From assembly GCA_900767675.1 (NCBI GenBank), contig CAAFZX010000004.1, positions 114,528-178,527 on the forward strand: a stretch of DNA of 64,000 nt, given 5' to 3'. The position numbers and the translations under genes were made by a program. The notes beneath the pieces are model-generated. The model searched no databases. It had not been told where the DNA came from and was given only the letters and a program-made list of their open reading frames with translations. This document shows positions 10,211 through 19,767 of the stretch, piece after piece; positions within the stretch are counted from its first letter, which is position 1; each line of letters starts with the position of its first letter. The DNA is from an uncultured Collinsella sp. (GTDB lineage: Bacteria > Actinomycetota > Coriobacteriia > Coriobacteriales > Coriobacteriaceae).

Positions 10211-10238
10211 TTGCACTTTGCGATTCCTCGTGTATACT
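10211..10238 (+). promoter_or_regulatory. Promoter of the tRNA-Ser genes
   Basis: TTGCAC (10211-10216) and TATACT (10233-10238) are separated by 16 bp and lie 16 bp upstream of the mature tRNA-Ser(GGA) 5' end. Confidence 0.7.
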
Positions 10239-10254
10239 GACTTTCGCATTTAAC

Positions 10255-10345
10255 GGAGAGTTGTCCGAGTGGCCGAAGGAGCACGATTGGAAATCGTGTA
10301 GGCGTCAAAAGCGTCTCCAGGGTTCAAATCCCTGACTCTCCGCCA
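10255..10345 (+). tRNA. tRNA-Ser (anticodon GGA)
   Basis: 91 nt with encoded CCA. The acceptor stem GGAGAGT pairs with ACTCTCC. The anticodon stem CACGA/TCGTG closes the loop TTGGAAA, giving GGA. A long variable arm typical of serine tRNAs is present (GGCGTC AAAA GCGTC). It decodes UCC/UCU. Confidence 0.96.
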
Positions 10346-10393
10346 GTTAATTCCAAAGCAGGCCTTTGAGCCTGCTTTGTTTTTACCCCACGC

Positions 10394-10484
10394 GGAGGGG
10401 TGGCAGAGTGGTTGAATGCGGCGGTCTCGAAAACCGTTTGGCCTGTATAAGGTCACGAGGGTTCGAATCCCTCCTCCTCCGCCA
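10394..10484 (+). tRNA. tRNA-Ser (anticodon CGA)
   Basis: 91 nt with encoded CCA. Acceptor GGAGGGG pairs with CTCCTCC (one G-U pair). The anticodon loop is CTCGAAA, giving CGA. It has a class II long variable arm and the T-arm GAGGG-TTCGAAT-CCCTC. It lies 48 bp after tRNA-Ser(GGA) with no clear promoter of its own. An inverted copy of its last 25 nt follows at 10550-10574. Confidence 0.96.
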
Positions 10485-10495
10485 TTTTGCTTGAG

Positions 10496-10523
10496 AAAGC
10501 TCCCAACAATGGGAGCTTTTTTG
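10496..10523 (+). terminator. Terminator after the tRNA-Ser pair
   Basis: AAGCTCCCA and TGGGAGCTT form a short tight stem followed by a run of T, 12 bp past tRNA-Ser(CGA). Confidence 0.85.
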
Positions 10524-10549
10524 TTATCGAGTCATGTTCAAGCAAATAC

Positions 10550-10689
10550 GGCGGAGGAGGAGGGATTCGAACCCGCCAGGGCGCGGAGCGTAAAGAAAAC
10601 GCGCCAGCGGCGCGTTTTTAGCGCAGCGCGGTCGGCGCCAGCCGACCGGATAAATTTTGAGCTTCGCTCAAAATTTGGACATCCCTCCT
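10550..10689 (+). repeat. tRNA-associated composite palindromic element, copy A
   Basis: Parts in order: (1) 10550-10574, an exact 25-nt reverse complement of tRNA-Ser(CGA) 10459-10483; (2) hairpin 10596-10618 (AAAACGCGCC-AGC-GGCGCGTTTT); (3) hairpin 10630-10647 (GGTCGGC-GCCA-GCCGACC, 7 bp with a 4-nt loop); (4) hairpin 10652-10676 (AAATTTTGAGC-TTC-GCTCAAAATTT, 11 bp with a 3-nt loop); (5) 10681-10689, a direct 9-nt copy of tRNA positions 10467-10475. The same order of parts recurs after tRNA-Gly at 48105-48241. No protein is encoded. Function is unknown. Confidence 0.75.
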
Positions 10690-10731
10690 ATTCAACCCGC
10701 GCCCGTATCACGTTCGATCCCGGCCCAAAAT

Positions 10732-10803
10732 CACAAATGTGTACACCACCCTCCAAAACCGACATTTTTCGACATCTTTGGAGGCTGACGTGCACGTTTG
10801 GTG
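10732..10803. repeat. Imperfect 72-nt palindrome
   Basis: CACAAATGTGTACACCACC and the perfect CCTCCAAA on the left face TTTGGAGG and GACGTGCACGTTTGGTG on the right, around a loop of about 20 nt. It is intergenic, between palindromic element A and the TRIC-like gene. It could be a dispersed intergenic repeat; this window has only one copy. Confidence 0.5.
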
Positions 10804-10914
10804 CTTACGCCCGCGCCCAGTCCCGACCGTTTGCCGAGGAATGAGGGCGCGATGCCCGCCAACCATGTACTATGTACGGGCATTGTCTAAACTCGCAACT
10901 CAAAGGACCCCATC

Positions 10915-11604
10915 TTGCCCGTCGTCGCCGCTATGACCGTTACCTCACATGCCTCGGATGCCATGGTCGCTATCCCCTTTTGGCTCGAGATGTTCGCTGT
11001 TGTCGCGGCATCGATCTCGGGTGTGCTGGTTGCGCGCGAACACAAGCTCGACCTGGTGGGCGCGGTCGCGCTCGCGGTGGTCTGCGGTCTGGGCGGCGGT
11101 CTTTTGCGCGATATGACACTCCAGGTCGGCAACGTCTACATCCTCAACCAGCCAATGGCGCTGCCGCTCTCCATCGCCACGGCGGCCATCATCTACATCT
11201 TCCCGGCAATCGTCGATAAACCCGAGAAACTCATCCCATTGCTCGACATCATCTCGGTCGGCATCTACGCCGCCACCGGAGCGGACAAGGCGCTGGTTTA
11301 TGGCTTTGCGCCGGCCGTATGCATCATGATGGGTTTCTTCACCGCGGTGGGTGGCGGCATGTTGCGCGACGGCTTTATGGGCGTGGTTCCGGGCATTTTC
11401 CAACGTACTAACTTTTATGCCATCGCCGCCATCGCCGGATCGACAAGCTATGTGTGTCTCGTAATGAGCGGCATCATGAGCAATGTCGCCGCGCTGGTCG
11501 TATGCGTCGCGGTGACCATGGGTCTGCGCTGGCTCTCGCTGCGCTTTGATATCAAAAGCCCCACCGAGGAAGACATCGCACGTTTTTTGCATCGCAAAAA
11601 GTAA
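10915..11604 (+). CDS. TRIC-type/UPF0126 membrane protein (YicG-like)
   Basis: 229 residues with about seven hydrophobic segments. The two inverted family repeats each carry a glycine-rich motif: GLGGGLLRDM at about 60 and AVGGGMLRDGFMG at about 145. Members form trimeric intracellular-cation-type channels or are proposed glycine transporters. The TTG at 10915 has AAAGGA seven bases upstream. An in-frame ATG at 10933 lacks a ribosome-binding site. It is monocistronic on the plus strand. Confidence 0.85.
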   Translation: MPVVAAMTVTSHASDAMVAIPFWLEMFAVVAASISGVLVAREHKLDLVGAVALAVVCGLGGGLLRDMTLQVGNVYILNQPMALPLSIATAAIIYIFPAIVDKPEKLIPLLDIISVGIYAATGADKALVYGFAPAVCIMMGFFTAVGGGMLRDGFMGVVPGIFQRTNFYAIAAIAGSTSYVCLVMSGIMSNVAALVVCVAVTMGLRWLSLRFDIKSPTEEDIARFLHRKK

Positions 11605-11709
11605 GTGGCGCGGGCTCGTCCCCGAAATGCAACCGAGAGGTTCTTTTAGAGCGCCCGCGCGTTGGGTACCCTGTTAGATACATGTCGAGTACCTAACGAA
11701 GGATTCACT

Positions 11710-12855
11710 ATGCCTTGCAACCTAGAACCGTCGTCCCGGCGCCGTAAAGCGCAGGCCCGCATTGCCCTCCTATTCGCACTGATTGCGCTTGCGCTGACCG
11801 CGCTTCCCACGACGTCGTCCGCCGGTACAGACACCGCGGGCAACGTGCTCGCAACCGAAGTTGACTCAAATCCGTCTGGCGTCGAAGGCGACCTGTACTG
11901 GGCCGGCCAAAGCCTTAACCTAGACGACGCTTCCATCGGCCGCGATATTATCGCCGCGGGCGATACCCTCTCGATTCGCGACTGCACCGTAGGCGGCGCC
12001 GTTCGCCTGGCGGCGCGCACCATCGATATCTCCAAAACCGCAATCGATGGCAGCGCGACGGTAGCCGGTCAGCATGTCGTGCTCAACACTGGTAGCACCG
12101 CCAACTGTTTTTACGCGATGGGTGAGACAGTTGCCCTACGAGGCTCCGCCAAGTCGGCAGCACTTGCAGGCGATACGGTGACCATCGACGGCACCGTCGA
12201 GGGCGATGTCGAGGTTTGGGCCGACAAGCTCGTCTTGGGCAAGAATGCCCGCATTACCGGCACCGTGAGCGCGCATGTTTCCGAAGACCCCGAGCGCGCC
12301 GCAGGAGCCGAGGTCGGCGCGCTCAAGATCGACCGCACCGAGAACGATGATACTTCCACCGTTAACGATGTCATCGGCGGCATCGTCGCCGCGGCGCTCT
12401 CGACCTGCTTTGTCGCTCTGCTGCTCGAGCTCGTCTTTCCGCGAGCGACCGCCAGCGCCGCCGGAATGCTCCACCAGCGCCCCACGCCCCTGTGGGTGAG
12501 CGGTCTTCTGGGCACGATCGCTATCGTCCCCGCCGTCCTACTGCTGATTATCTCCATCGCTGGCCTGTCGCTTGCCGGAACCCTCTTGTGCGGCGTTATC
12601 GGCATCGCGCTGGTCTCCACCGCTTTTGCGGGCTGCGCAATCGCCCGCATGGTCGGACATAACCAGAACCGCTACGCCATGGCAGCCGTCGGCGGTATCG
12701 CCGCAGGTGCCCCCACGGGACTTCCCCTCATCGGCGACTTCATCAGCGGCGTGGCCTTTGTCTTTATGCTCGGCTACGTTATCCAAATCATCTGGCGCAA
12801 CGCTCGCCTCAAGCCGCAGCAGGCCCCCAACACGCCAGGCCTTCCCTCCGCCTAG
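11710..12855 (+). CDS. Exported bactofilin-like polymer-forming membrane protein
   Basis: 381 residues. A basic N-terminus and hydrophobic stretch (about 17-34) end in PTTSSAGTD, a plausible signal-peptide cleavage site. Residues 40-210 are a beta-helix-like run of short Gly/Ala/Thr-rich turns (GEGDLYWAGQSL-type, VEGDVEVWADKLVLGKNARITGTV), as in bactofilin-type domains. Several transmembrane helices follow (about 230-365) with a short polar tail. An upstream GTG at 11662 is possible, but AAGGA precedes the ATG at 11710. It may scaffold or organise the envelope; the specific role is unknown. Confidence 0.8.
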   Translation: MPCNLEPSSRRRKAQARIALLFALIALALTALPTTSSAGTDTAGNVLATEVDSNPSGVEGDLYWAGQSLNLDDASIGRDIIAAGDTLSIRDCTVGGAVRLAARTIDISKTAIDGSATVAGQHVVLNTGSTANCFYAMGETVALRGSAKSAALAGDTVTIDGTVEGDVEVWADKLVLGKNARITGTVSAHVSEDPERAAGAEVGALKIDRTENDDTSTVNDVIGGIVAAALSTCFVALLLELVFPRATASAAGMLHQRPTPLWVSGLLGTIAIVPAVLLLIISIAGLSLAGTLLCGVIGIALVSTAFAGCAIARMVGHNQNRYAMAAVGGIAAGAPTGLPLIGDFISGVAFVFMLGYVIQIIWRNARLKPQQAPNTPGLPSA

Positions 12856-12924
12856 CCGCCAACCACCACAAAAGGGCCAGGCATATTTATGGTGCTGCAA
12901 AGCAACCTGACCCCATTGCACCAA

Positions 12925-12957
12925 AAAGGGCGCCGACCATTGCGGTCGACGCCCTTT
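12925..12957 (-). terminator. Terminator of typA
   Basis: A GC-rich stem (AAAGGGCG..CGACC with GGTCG..CGCCCTTT) is followed on the minus strand by TTTTTGG, 27 bp past the typA stop. Confidence 0.8.
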
Positions 12958-12984
12958 CTTATTGGCGGTTATAAGCCCCAGCGT

Positions 12985-14823
<1,839 letters not shown>

Positions 14824-14940
14824 GTAGTTCCCCTATCTTCTATCCATATACAAACGGCACGCGTATGCGGCCCGCCCAGCGATACAACGCTCAGCGGGAA
14901 TATTGAGCCTTTTACCGAAAACTCGTTTATTTTAGCGATT

Positions 14941-15390
14941 TTAGATGAGAGGGGTTTCCTCACCTGCAGGTTCAGGGTCGCTCCACATAAAACCATCGCC
15001 GGCGCCCATGCCCTCATACAGCACATATGCCGAAAAGCCGCTCTCGAGCGTCGTCTCAAAGAAGCTCACGAGCAGAGCGTCATGGTAGCCGCCGTCAATC
15101 TCGACGCAGCCGGTATAGCCGATGGCATAGCGGGCGATACGGCCCAGGCCCTCGTCCTTAAGGCCCATCTTGTGCTCGGAGATAAAGTTGGTGGCGGCCT
15201 CGAGGCACGCCTCTTCGCCGTCCTCGTCGAGCGCCGCCAGATATCGGTTGGAAGCAGCGTCCTCGATCGCCACGACTACGCCCGGATTCTCGCCGGCGGC
15301 AAGGTCGTCCAAGAACGCGCCAATCAGGTCACACACCATGGCGTCGAGCTCGGCGGAGACGTTACCGGCGTCCTGCATATCCTGTGCCAT
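14941..15390 (-). CDS. Hypothetical acidic protein
   Basis: 149 residues, strongly acidic, with no signal peptide or membrane segment. I recognise no family. The start ATG has GGGAAGG seven bases upstream. It is 30 bp downstream of the small membrane protein at 15421-15777 and may share its transcript along with the DUF151 gene. Confidence 0.75.
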   Translation of the reverse strand: MAQDMQDAGNVSAELDAMVCDLIGAFLDDLAAGENPGVVVAIEDAASNRYLAALDEDGEEACLEAATNFISEHKMGLKDEGLGRIARYAIGYTGCVEIDGGYHDALLVSFFETTLESGFSAYVLYEGMGAGDGFMWSDPEPAGEETPLI

Positions 15391-15420
15391 CTCTAGACCT
15401 TCCCATCGAATCCGGCGTCG

Positions 15421-15777
15421 TTACAGTTCTTGTGCCTCGGCAGCGATCTTGGCGGCAGCGTCGCGGGCGCGCATCATATCCATCGCGCGCTTGTCGAGTA
15501 CCTTGATCTGGTTGGTCAGCATGACTGCATCGACCACACCCCAGATTACCAAGCCTGTTGAAATCGAAAACCCAAGCGCACCAACTGTACCACGAAGACG
15601 AGAACAGATTACCGCGACAAGGGCGGAGATGATAACCATCTTGATATAGGAGCCGCGGCGCTCGCGAAGCGTGCGGGCCTGCGTCACATAGGCGATGCGA
15701 GCCGCCTCGGATGCCTCCGAGCGCATCTGGGCTTCACGCGCGATGGCGGCCGCTTCAGCTGATACGCGGGTACCCAT
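15421..15777 (-). CDS. Small membrane protein of unknown function
   Basis: 118 residues. An Ala/Arg/Glu-rich helical N-terminus (1-45) is followed by two hydrophobic segments (about 47-62 and 70-88) and a charged Ala-rich C-terminal helix. An ATG at 15807 directly after the upstream stop is possible through coupling, but GGAGAGG is well spaced (6 nt) before the ATG at 15777. No family is recognised. It sits between the DUF151 gene and the acidic hypothetical. Confidence 0.7.
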   Translation of the reverse strand: MGTRVSAEAAAIAREAQMRSEASEAARIAYVTQARTLRERRGSYIKMVIISALVAVICSRLRGTVGALGFSISTGLVIWGVVDAVMLTNQIKVLDKRAMDMMRARDAAAKIAAEAQEL

Positions 15778-15807
15778 CAGCGACCTCTCCGCTCGCGTGC
15801 CAGACAT

Positions 15808-16308
15808 TTAGAAATCATCGGGGGAGAGCGTATGGACGAACTCGTCGAACTTCTCGAACTCCTGCTCGTCGTCAACTTCCTCGGCATGGGCAGAAACGGT
15901 ACCCAGACGATTCATGATGTCGTCCTCCACGAACATGGGGGCATTACTGCGCACGGCAAGGGCAATGGCGTCACTGGGGCGGGCGTCAATCTTGCGCTCG
16001 TCACCATCGACCAGCACGACAATCGTCGCATAGAACACCGGCGGCTCGGCACGGACAATCTCGATACGCTCGAGTTTTGCATCCAGTGCATCGAGCGTGT
16101 CGAGCAACAGGTCATGGGCAATCGGGCGCTCGGCACGGCCGCTGTCGATACCGCGGCTAATAGCAGCAGCCTCAAACGAACCAGTTTGGATAGAAAGGGA
16201 GCGTAGCGGCGCGGGTGAGTCCGATTTGCTGCAGCGCTCGCGAAGTACGATAAGCGATGGCACGGGACCGGCGGCCATGACGATGGTCTCTATGTCGACG
16301 CGAACCAT
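15808..16308 (-). CDS. Bifunctional nuclease (DUF151) family protein
   Basis: 166 residues. The core RPIAHDLLLDTLDALDAKLERIEI and FYATIVVLVDGDERKIDARPSDAIALAVR is the DUF151/BFN signature. The acidic C-terminal tail is rich in Glu and Asp. An open frame extends upstream to 16356, but the ATG at 16308 has a perfect GGAGGTG five bases before it. Family members have reported DNase/RNase activity; the physiological role is unclear. First gene of a probable three-gene unit down to 14941. Confidence 0.85.
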   Translation of the reverse strand: MVRVDIETIVMAAGPVPSLIVLRERCSKSDSPAPLRSLSIQTGSFEAAAISRGIDSGRAERPIAHDLLLDTLDALDAKLERIEIVRAEPPVFYATIVVLVDGDERKIDARPSDAIALAVRSNAPMFVEDDIMNRLGTVSAHAEEVDDEQEFEKFDEFVHTLSPDDF

Positions 16309-16398
16309 GGAACACCTCCGGTACGTAGCGGTTAACACACGGCAGGGTCGCCGCATTGAATAGCTATACTACCCAATCTTTCGCCCAGCACACAAAAT

Positions 16399-16440
16399 CA
16401 AAGTAGTTAATTTGGGACGGGGCTATTTTGACTACTTTTG
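16399..16440. repeat. Inverted repeat around GGGACGGGGC
   Basis: CAAAGTAGT (16399-16407) and ACTACTTTTG (16431-16440) are inverted arms flanking a GC-rich centre between the DUF151 gene and the tRNA cluster. No gene is present. It could be an operator or a dispersed intergenic repeat. Confidence 0.45.
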
Positions 16441-16454
16441 TTGGATAAGAAAAA

Positions 16455-16480
16455 AGCCCCGAGGCGATGCCCCAGGGCTC
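16455..16480 (-). terminator. Terminator of the tRNA-Ile/tRNA-Ala cluster
   Basis: On the minus strand, AGCCCTGGGGC and GCCTCGGGGCT form a stem with two wobble pairs, followed by TTTTTTC, about 13 bp past tRNA-Ile. Confidence 0.75.
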
Positions 16481-16492
16481 TTAACGTTTTGA

Positions 16493-16569
16493 TGGTGGAC
16501 CTGACAAGATTCGAACTTGTGACCTCCCGGTTATCAGCCGGACGCTCTAACCAACTGAGCTACAGGTCC
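16493..16569 (-). tRNA. tRNA-Ile (anticodon GAT), copy 1
   Basis: 77 nt with encoded CCA. The acceptor GGACCTG pairs with CAGGTCC. The anticodon stem TCCGG/CCGGG closes CTGATAA, giving GAT. It is identical to the copy at 16717-16793. Third in the minus-strand order Ile-Ala-Ile. Confidence 0.96.
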
Positions 16570-16573
16570 ATCA

Positions 16574-16649
16574 TGGTGGAGGTTAGGGGGATCGAACCCC
16601 TGACCTCAGGCTTGCAAAGCCCGCGCTCTCCCAGCTGAGCTAAACCCCC
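16574..16649 (-). tRNA. tRNA-Ala (anticodon TGC)
   Basis: 76 nt with encoded CCA. The acceptor GGGGGTT pairs with AACCTCC (one G-U pair). The anticodon loop TTTGCAA gives TGC. It lies 4 bp from tRNA-Ile copy 1. The Ile-Ala pair usually found in rRNA spacers occurs here as free-standing genes. Confidence 0.96.
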
Positions 16650-16660
16650 ACGGAGAAAGT

Positions 16661-16705
16661 AATAAACACCCCAGCGGCGACTCGGCTCTCGCTGGGGTGT
16701 TTATT
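16661..16705. terminator. 16-bp perfect palindromic terminator between tRNA genes
   Basis: AATAAACACCCCAGCG (16661-16676) and CGCTGGGGTGTTTATT (16690-16705) pair over 16 bp with a 13-nt loop. It lies between the upstream tRNA-Ile (16717-16793) and tRNA-Ala, so the first tRNA-Ile may be a separate transcription unit. Confidence 0.75.
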
Positions 16706-16716
16706 GCGAAAGAAAG

Positions 16717-16793
16717 TGGTGGACCTGACAAGATTCGAACTTGTGACCTCCCGGTTATCAGCCGGACGCTCTAACCAACTGAGCTACAGGTCC
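16717..16793 (-). tRNA. tRNA-Ile (anticodon GAT), copy 2
   Basis: 77 nt with encoded CCA, the same sequence as copy 1 including the anticodon loop CTGATAA. It is separated from tRNA-Ala by the 16-bp palindromic terminator. The exact duplication suggests recent tandem duplication. Confidence 0.96.
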
Positions 16794-16912
16794 ATCGCGC
16801 AAGGGATATATTAGACGAGTCGTTACGCGCGCGTCAACAACTTTTTTGAAAAACTTTGGAGAGTGCCCGCCGAGTGGGCGAGATGGGCACGGGGACCAAG
16901 GTTGTCAAAAAA

Positions 16913-16940
16913 GCGGTCGGCGCGCAGGTGCGCCGACCGC
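16913..16940 (-). terminator. Terminator of gyrA
   Basis: GCGGTCGGCGC and GCGCCGACCGC form an 11-bp perfect stem followed on the minus strand by TTTTTTG, about 40 bp past the gyrA stop. Confidence 0.9.
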
Positions 16941-16980
16941 CGATATATGGGATCTGATATTTTCTACCAGCTAGGGCCTC

Positions 16981-19719
16981 TTACTCGTCGAGGAGATCTT
17001 CTGGCATGTCGTTGCCGTCGCCTAGGTCGACTGGGGCCTCCTCGGCGTCGGCTGCAGCCTCGGCATCTTCGCCTTCGGGCTTCTCTTTGGCGGCCGTCAT
17101 GCGGGCTACGGCGCAGATGCGGTCGTTGTCGTCGACGGTCATCATCTTGACGCCCTGGGTGGCTCGGCCGGTTTGGCTGATCTCGTCGGTCTTGACGCGA
17201 ATGACCGTCGCGCCCTCCGTCACGATGAACAGCTCATGCTGCGGGCCCACCGTCTTCATGGCTGCGAGGTTACCCTTGCGCTCGGTCATCTGGATGGTGT
17301 AGACACCCTGACCGCCGCGGTTCTGCTCCGGGTAATCCGCAACCGGTGTGCGTTTGCCGTAGCCGCGCTCGGTAATGACGAACAGGTCGCCGTTACCGTT
17401 GGTAATCTCCATACCAAGAACGCTCACGCCTTCCTTCATGCCAATGCCGCGGACGCCGCTGGTATCGCGACTGGTGGCGCGCACCTGGTCCTCGGGGAAC
17501 ATAATCGCCTTGCCCGCGGTGGTTGCCATGATGATCTTGTCACCCTCGCGCACGCGACGCACAGCGAGCAGCGCGTCGTCGTCCCTCAGGTTGATGGCGA
17601 TCAGGCCGTCGCGGCGGCTACGGTCGTAGGCGCTCATCACGGTCTTCTTGACCATGCCGCTCTTGGTGGCAAACATCAGGTACTCGTCGGCGGGGAACTC
17701 GCGGCAGCTGATGACGCTCGCGATCTTCTCGCCCTCCTCGAAAGGCAGCAGGTTGACGATCGCGGTGCCGCGCGCCTGGCGCGTGCCAACCGGCAGCTCG
17801 TGCACCTTCAGGCGATAGACTTTGCCCTTGCTCGAGAAGAACAGCACGTACTCGTGCGTGGACGCGATAAACATCTCGTCGATAACGTCGTCCTCTTTGA
17901 GATTGACGCCCGTCACGCCCTTGCCGCCGCGCTTTTGGGCGCGATAGGCGGCCACCGGGATGCGCTTGACGTAGCCGGTGTGGGTGATGGTCACGACCAT
18001 GTCCTCGTCGGCAATCAGATCTTCGACGTCCAGGTCCTTCTCGACATGGCTGATCTCGGTGCGGCGCTTGTCGCCGAACTTCTTGGAAATCTCGCGCATC
18101 TCTTCCTTGATGACGCCCAGGATTTTCTCCTCGTGCGCCAACAGGTCCTCGTAGTAGGCGATAGCACGACGCAAGCCGTCCAGCTCTTCCTGAATCTTGT
18201 CGCGCTCCAGGCCGGTCAGGCGGCGCAGCTTCATCTCGAGGATGGCCGTAGTCTGCTCGGGCGTAAAGCCAAAGCGCTCGATCAGGCGACTGCTGGCCTC
18301 GGAATCGGTCTGCGAGGAGCGGATGATGCTGATGACCTCGTCGATATGGTCGAGAGCCATCAGGTAGCCCTCGAGGATATGGGCACGCGCCTGTGCCTTC
18401 TTGAGGTCAAAGCGGGTGCGGCGGGTGACGACGTCGACCTGGTGGTCGATGTAGTGCTGCAGCATCTCGCGCAGGCCTAGGCATTTGGGAACGCCGTTGA
18501 CAAGCGCCAGGTTGTTGGCACCAAAGGTCGTCTGCAGCGAGGTGTACTTGTACAGGTTGTTGAGCACGACCTGCGGGATGACGCCCTTCTTGAGCTCGAT
18601 GACCAGACGGATACCCTTCTGGTTGGACTCATCGCGCATATCCGAGATACCCTCGATGCGCTTGTCGTTGACGAGCTGGGCGATCTTCTCCTGCAGGGTG
18701 CCCTTGTTGACCATGTAGGGAATCTCGGTAAAGACCAGACGGCTACGGCCGGTCTTGGTGGACTCCACATGAGCCTTGGCGCGCACGGTGATGGAGCCGC
18801 GGCCGGTCTCGTAGCTCTGCTTAATGCCGGCACTGCCCATGATGATGGCACCGGTGGGGAAGTCCGGACCGGGCATGATCTGCATAAGTTCGTCGACGGT
18901 GGCATCGGGATTGTCGATCAGGTAGCAGGTGGCCTCGATTGCCTCGGTGAGGTTATGCGGGGCGATATTGGTGGCCATGCCGACGGCGATGCCCTGACTG
19001 CCGTTGACCAGCAGGTTGGGGAAGCGCGCAGGCAGCGCCACGGGCTCGGCGAGCGACTCGTCGTAGTTGGGCTGCCAGTCGACGGTGTCCTTCTGCAGAT
19101 CACGCAGGAGCTCCATGGCGGGCTTTGCCAGGCGGCTCTCGGTGTAACGCATGGCGGCGGCGCCGTCGCCGTCGATGTTGCCGAAGTTGCCGTGACCGTC
19201 GATGAGCGGCGTGCGCATGGAGAACCACTGCGCCAGGCGGACCATGGCCTCATAGACCGCGGAGTCGCCGTGCGGATGGTACTTACCGATAACTTCGCCG
19301 ACCGTCCAGGCCGACTTCTTGTGCGGACGGTTGGGGTAGATGCCGCTCTCGTTCATTGCGTACAGGATGCGACGGTGCACCGGCTTTAAGCCATCGCGCA
19401 CGTCCGGCAGGGCGCGCGCCGTGATGACCGACATCGAGTACTCGATGAACGACTGCTTCATCTCGCGGCCAAACTCCGAAATCTGGAGCTGGCCGCCGTT
19501 GATATCCTCGCCGGCCGAGGCGCCACGGTCGACTTCGCCAAAGCTCTCCTCGAGCTCGCCGTCGTCTTCTTCCTCATCATCATCGGCATCGGGGTTATAG
19601 GCGTCCGGGTCGCCGTCCTCGCCCTGCTCAGCGCGGGCGAGCAGGCGCTTCAGATCGTCGGGCATGCCGGCATCGCCGGCCTCGTCCATACCCTCGTTAT
19701 TGTTGATATCGTCTGCCAC
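16981..19719 (-). CDS. gyrA: DNA gyrase subunit A with N-terminal acidic extension
   Basis: 912 residues. It breaks and rejoins DNA to introduce negative supercoils with GyrB. The catalytic Tyr192 lies in MRYTESRLAKP. The quinolone-determining region reads HPHGDSAVYE, so the Ser equivalent to E. coli Ser83 is kept. The GyrA-box is QKRGGKG and the C-terminal beta-pinwheel repeats are present. The N-terminus has about 70 extra residues compared with E. coli GyrA, rich in Asp/Glu (about 45-62 almost entirely acidic). The C-terminal tail is also acidic. GTG start with GAGGAGG five bases upstream. It follows gyrB across a structured spacer. Confidence 0.97.
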   Translation of the reverse strand: MADDINNNEGMDEAGDAGMPDDLKRLLARAEQGEDGDPDAYNPDADDDEEEDDGELEESFGEVDRGASAGEDINGGQLQISEFGREMKQSFIEYSMSVITARALPDVRDGLKPVHRRILYAMNESGIYPNRPHKKSAWTVGEVIGKYHPHGDSAVYEAMVRLAQWFSMRTPLIDGHGNFGNIDGDGAAAMRYTESRLAKPAMELLRDLQKDTVDWQPNYDESLAEPVALPARFPNLLVNGSQGIAVGMATNIAPHNLTEAIEATCYLIDNPDATVDELMQIMPGPDFPTGAIIMGSAGIKQSYETGRGSITVRAKAHVESTKTGRSRLVFTEIPYMVNKGTLQEKIAQLVNDKRIEGISDMRDESNQKGIRLVIELKKGVIPQVVLNNLYKYTSLQTTFGANNLALVNGVPKCLGLREMLQHYIDHQVDVVTRRTRFDLKKAQARAHILEGYLMALDHIDEVISIIRSSQTDSEASSRLIERFGFTPEQTTAILEMKLRRLTGLERDKIQEELDGLRRAIAYYEDLLAHEEKILGVIKEEMREISKKFGDKRRTEISHVEKDLDVEDLIADEDMVVTITHTGYVKRIPVAAYRAQKRGGKGVTGVNLKEDDVIDEMFIASTHEYVLFFSSKGKVYRLKVHELPVGTRQARGTAIVNLLPFEEGEKIASVISCREFPADEYLMFATKSGMVKKTVMSAYDRSRRDGLIAINLRDDDALLAVRRVREGDKIIMATTAGKAIMFPEDQVRATSRDTSGVRGIGMKEGVSVLGMEITNGNGDLFVITERGYGKRTPVADYPEQNRGGQGVYTIQMTERKGNLAAMKTVGPQHELFIVTEGATVIRVKTDEISQTGRATQGVKMMTVDDNDRICAVARMTAAKEKPEGEDAEAAADAEEAPVDLGDGNDMPEDLLDE

Positions 19720-19767
19720 GTTACCTCCTCATGGTTTGCGTGGTCCATTAGTTCCCTACCACGGAGA

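Noticed and set aside
10416..10844. 142-residue plus-strand frame running through tRNA-Ser(CGA) and element A
   Set aside because: It begins inside a tRNA and crosses terminators and palindromes. Its peptide (for example RVRIPPPP, EEGFEPARAR) is the usual artefact of translating tRNA sequence.
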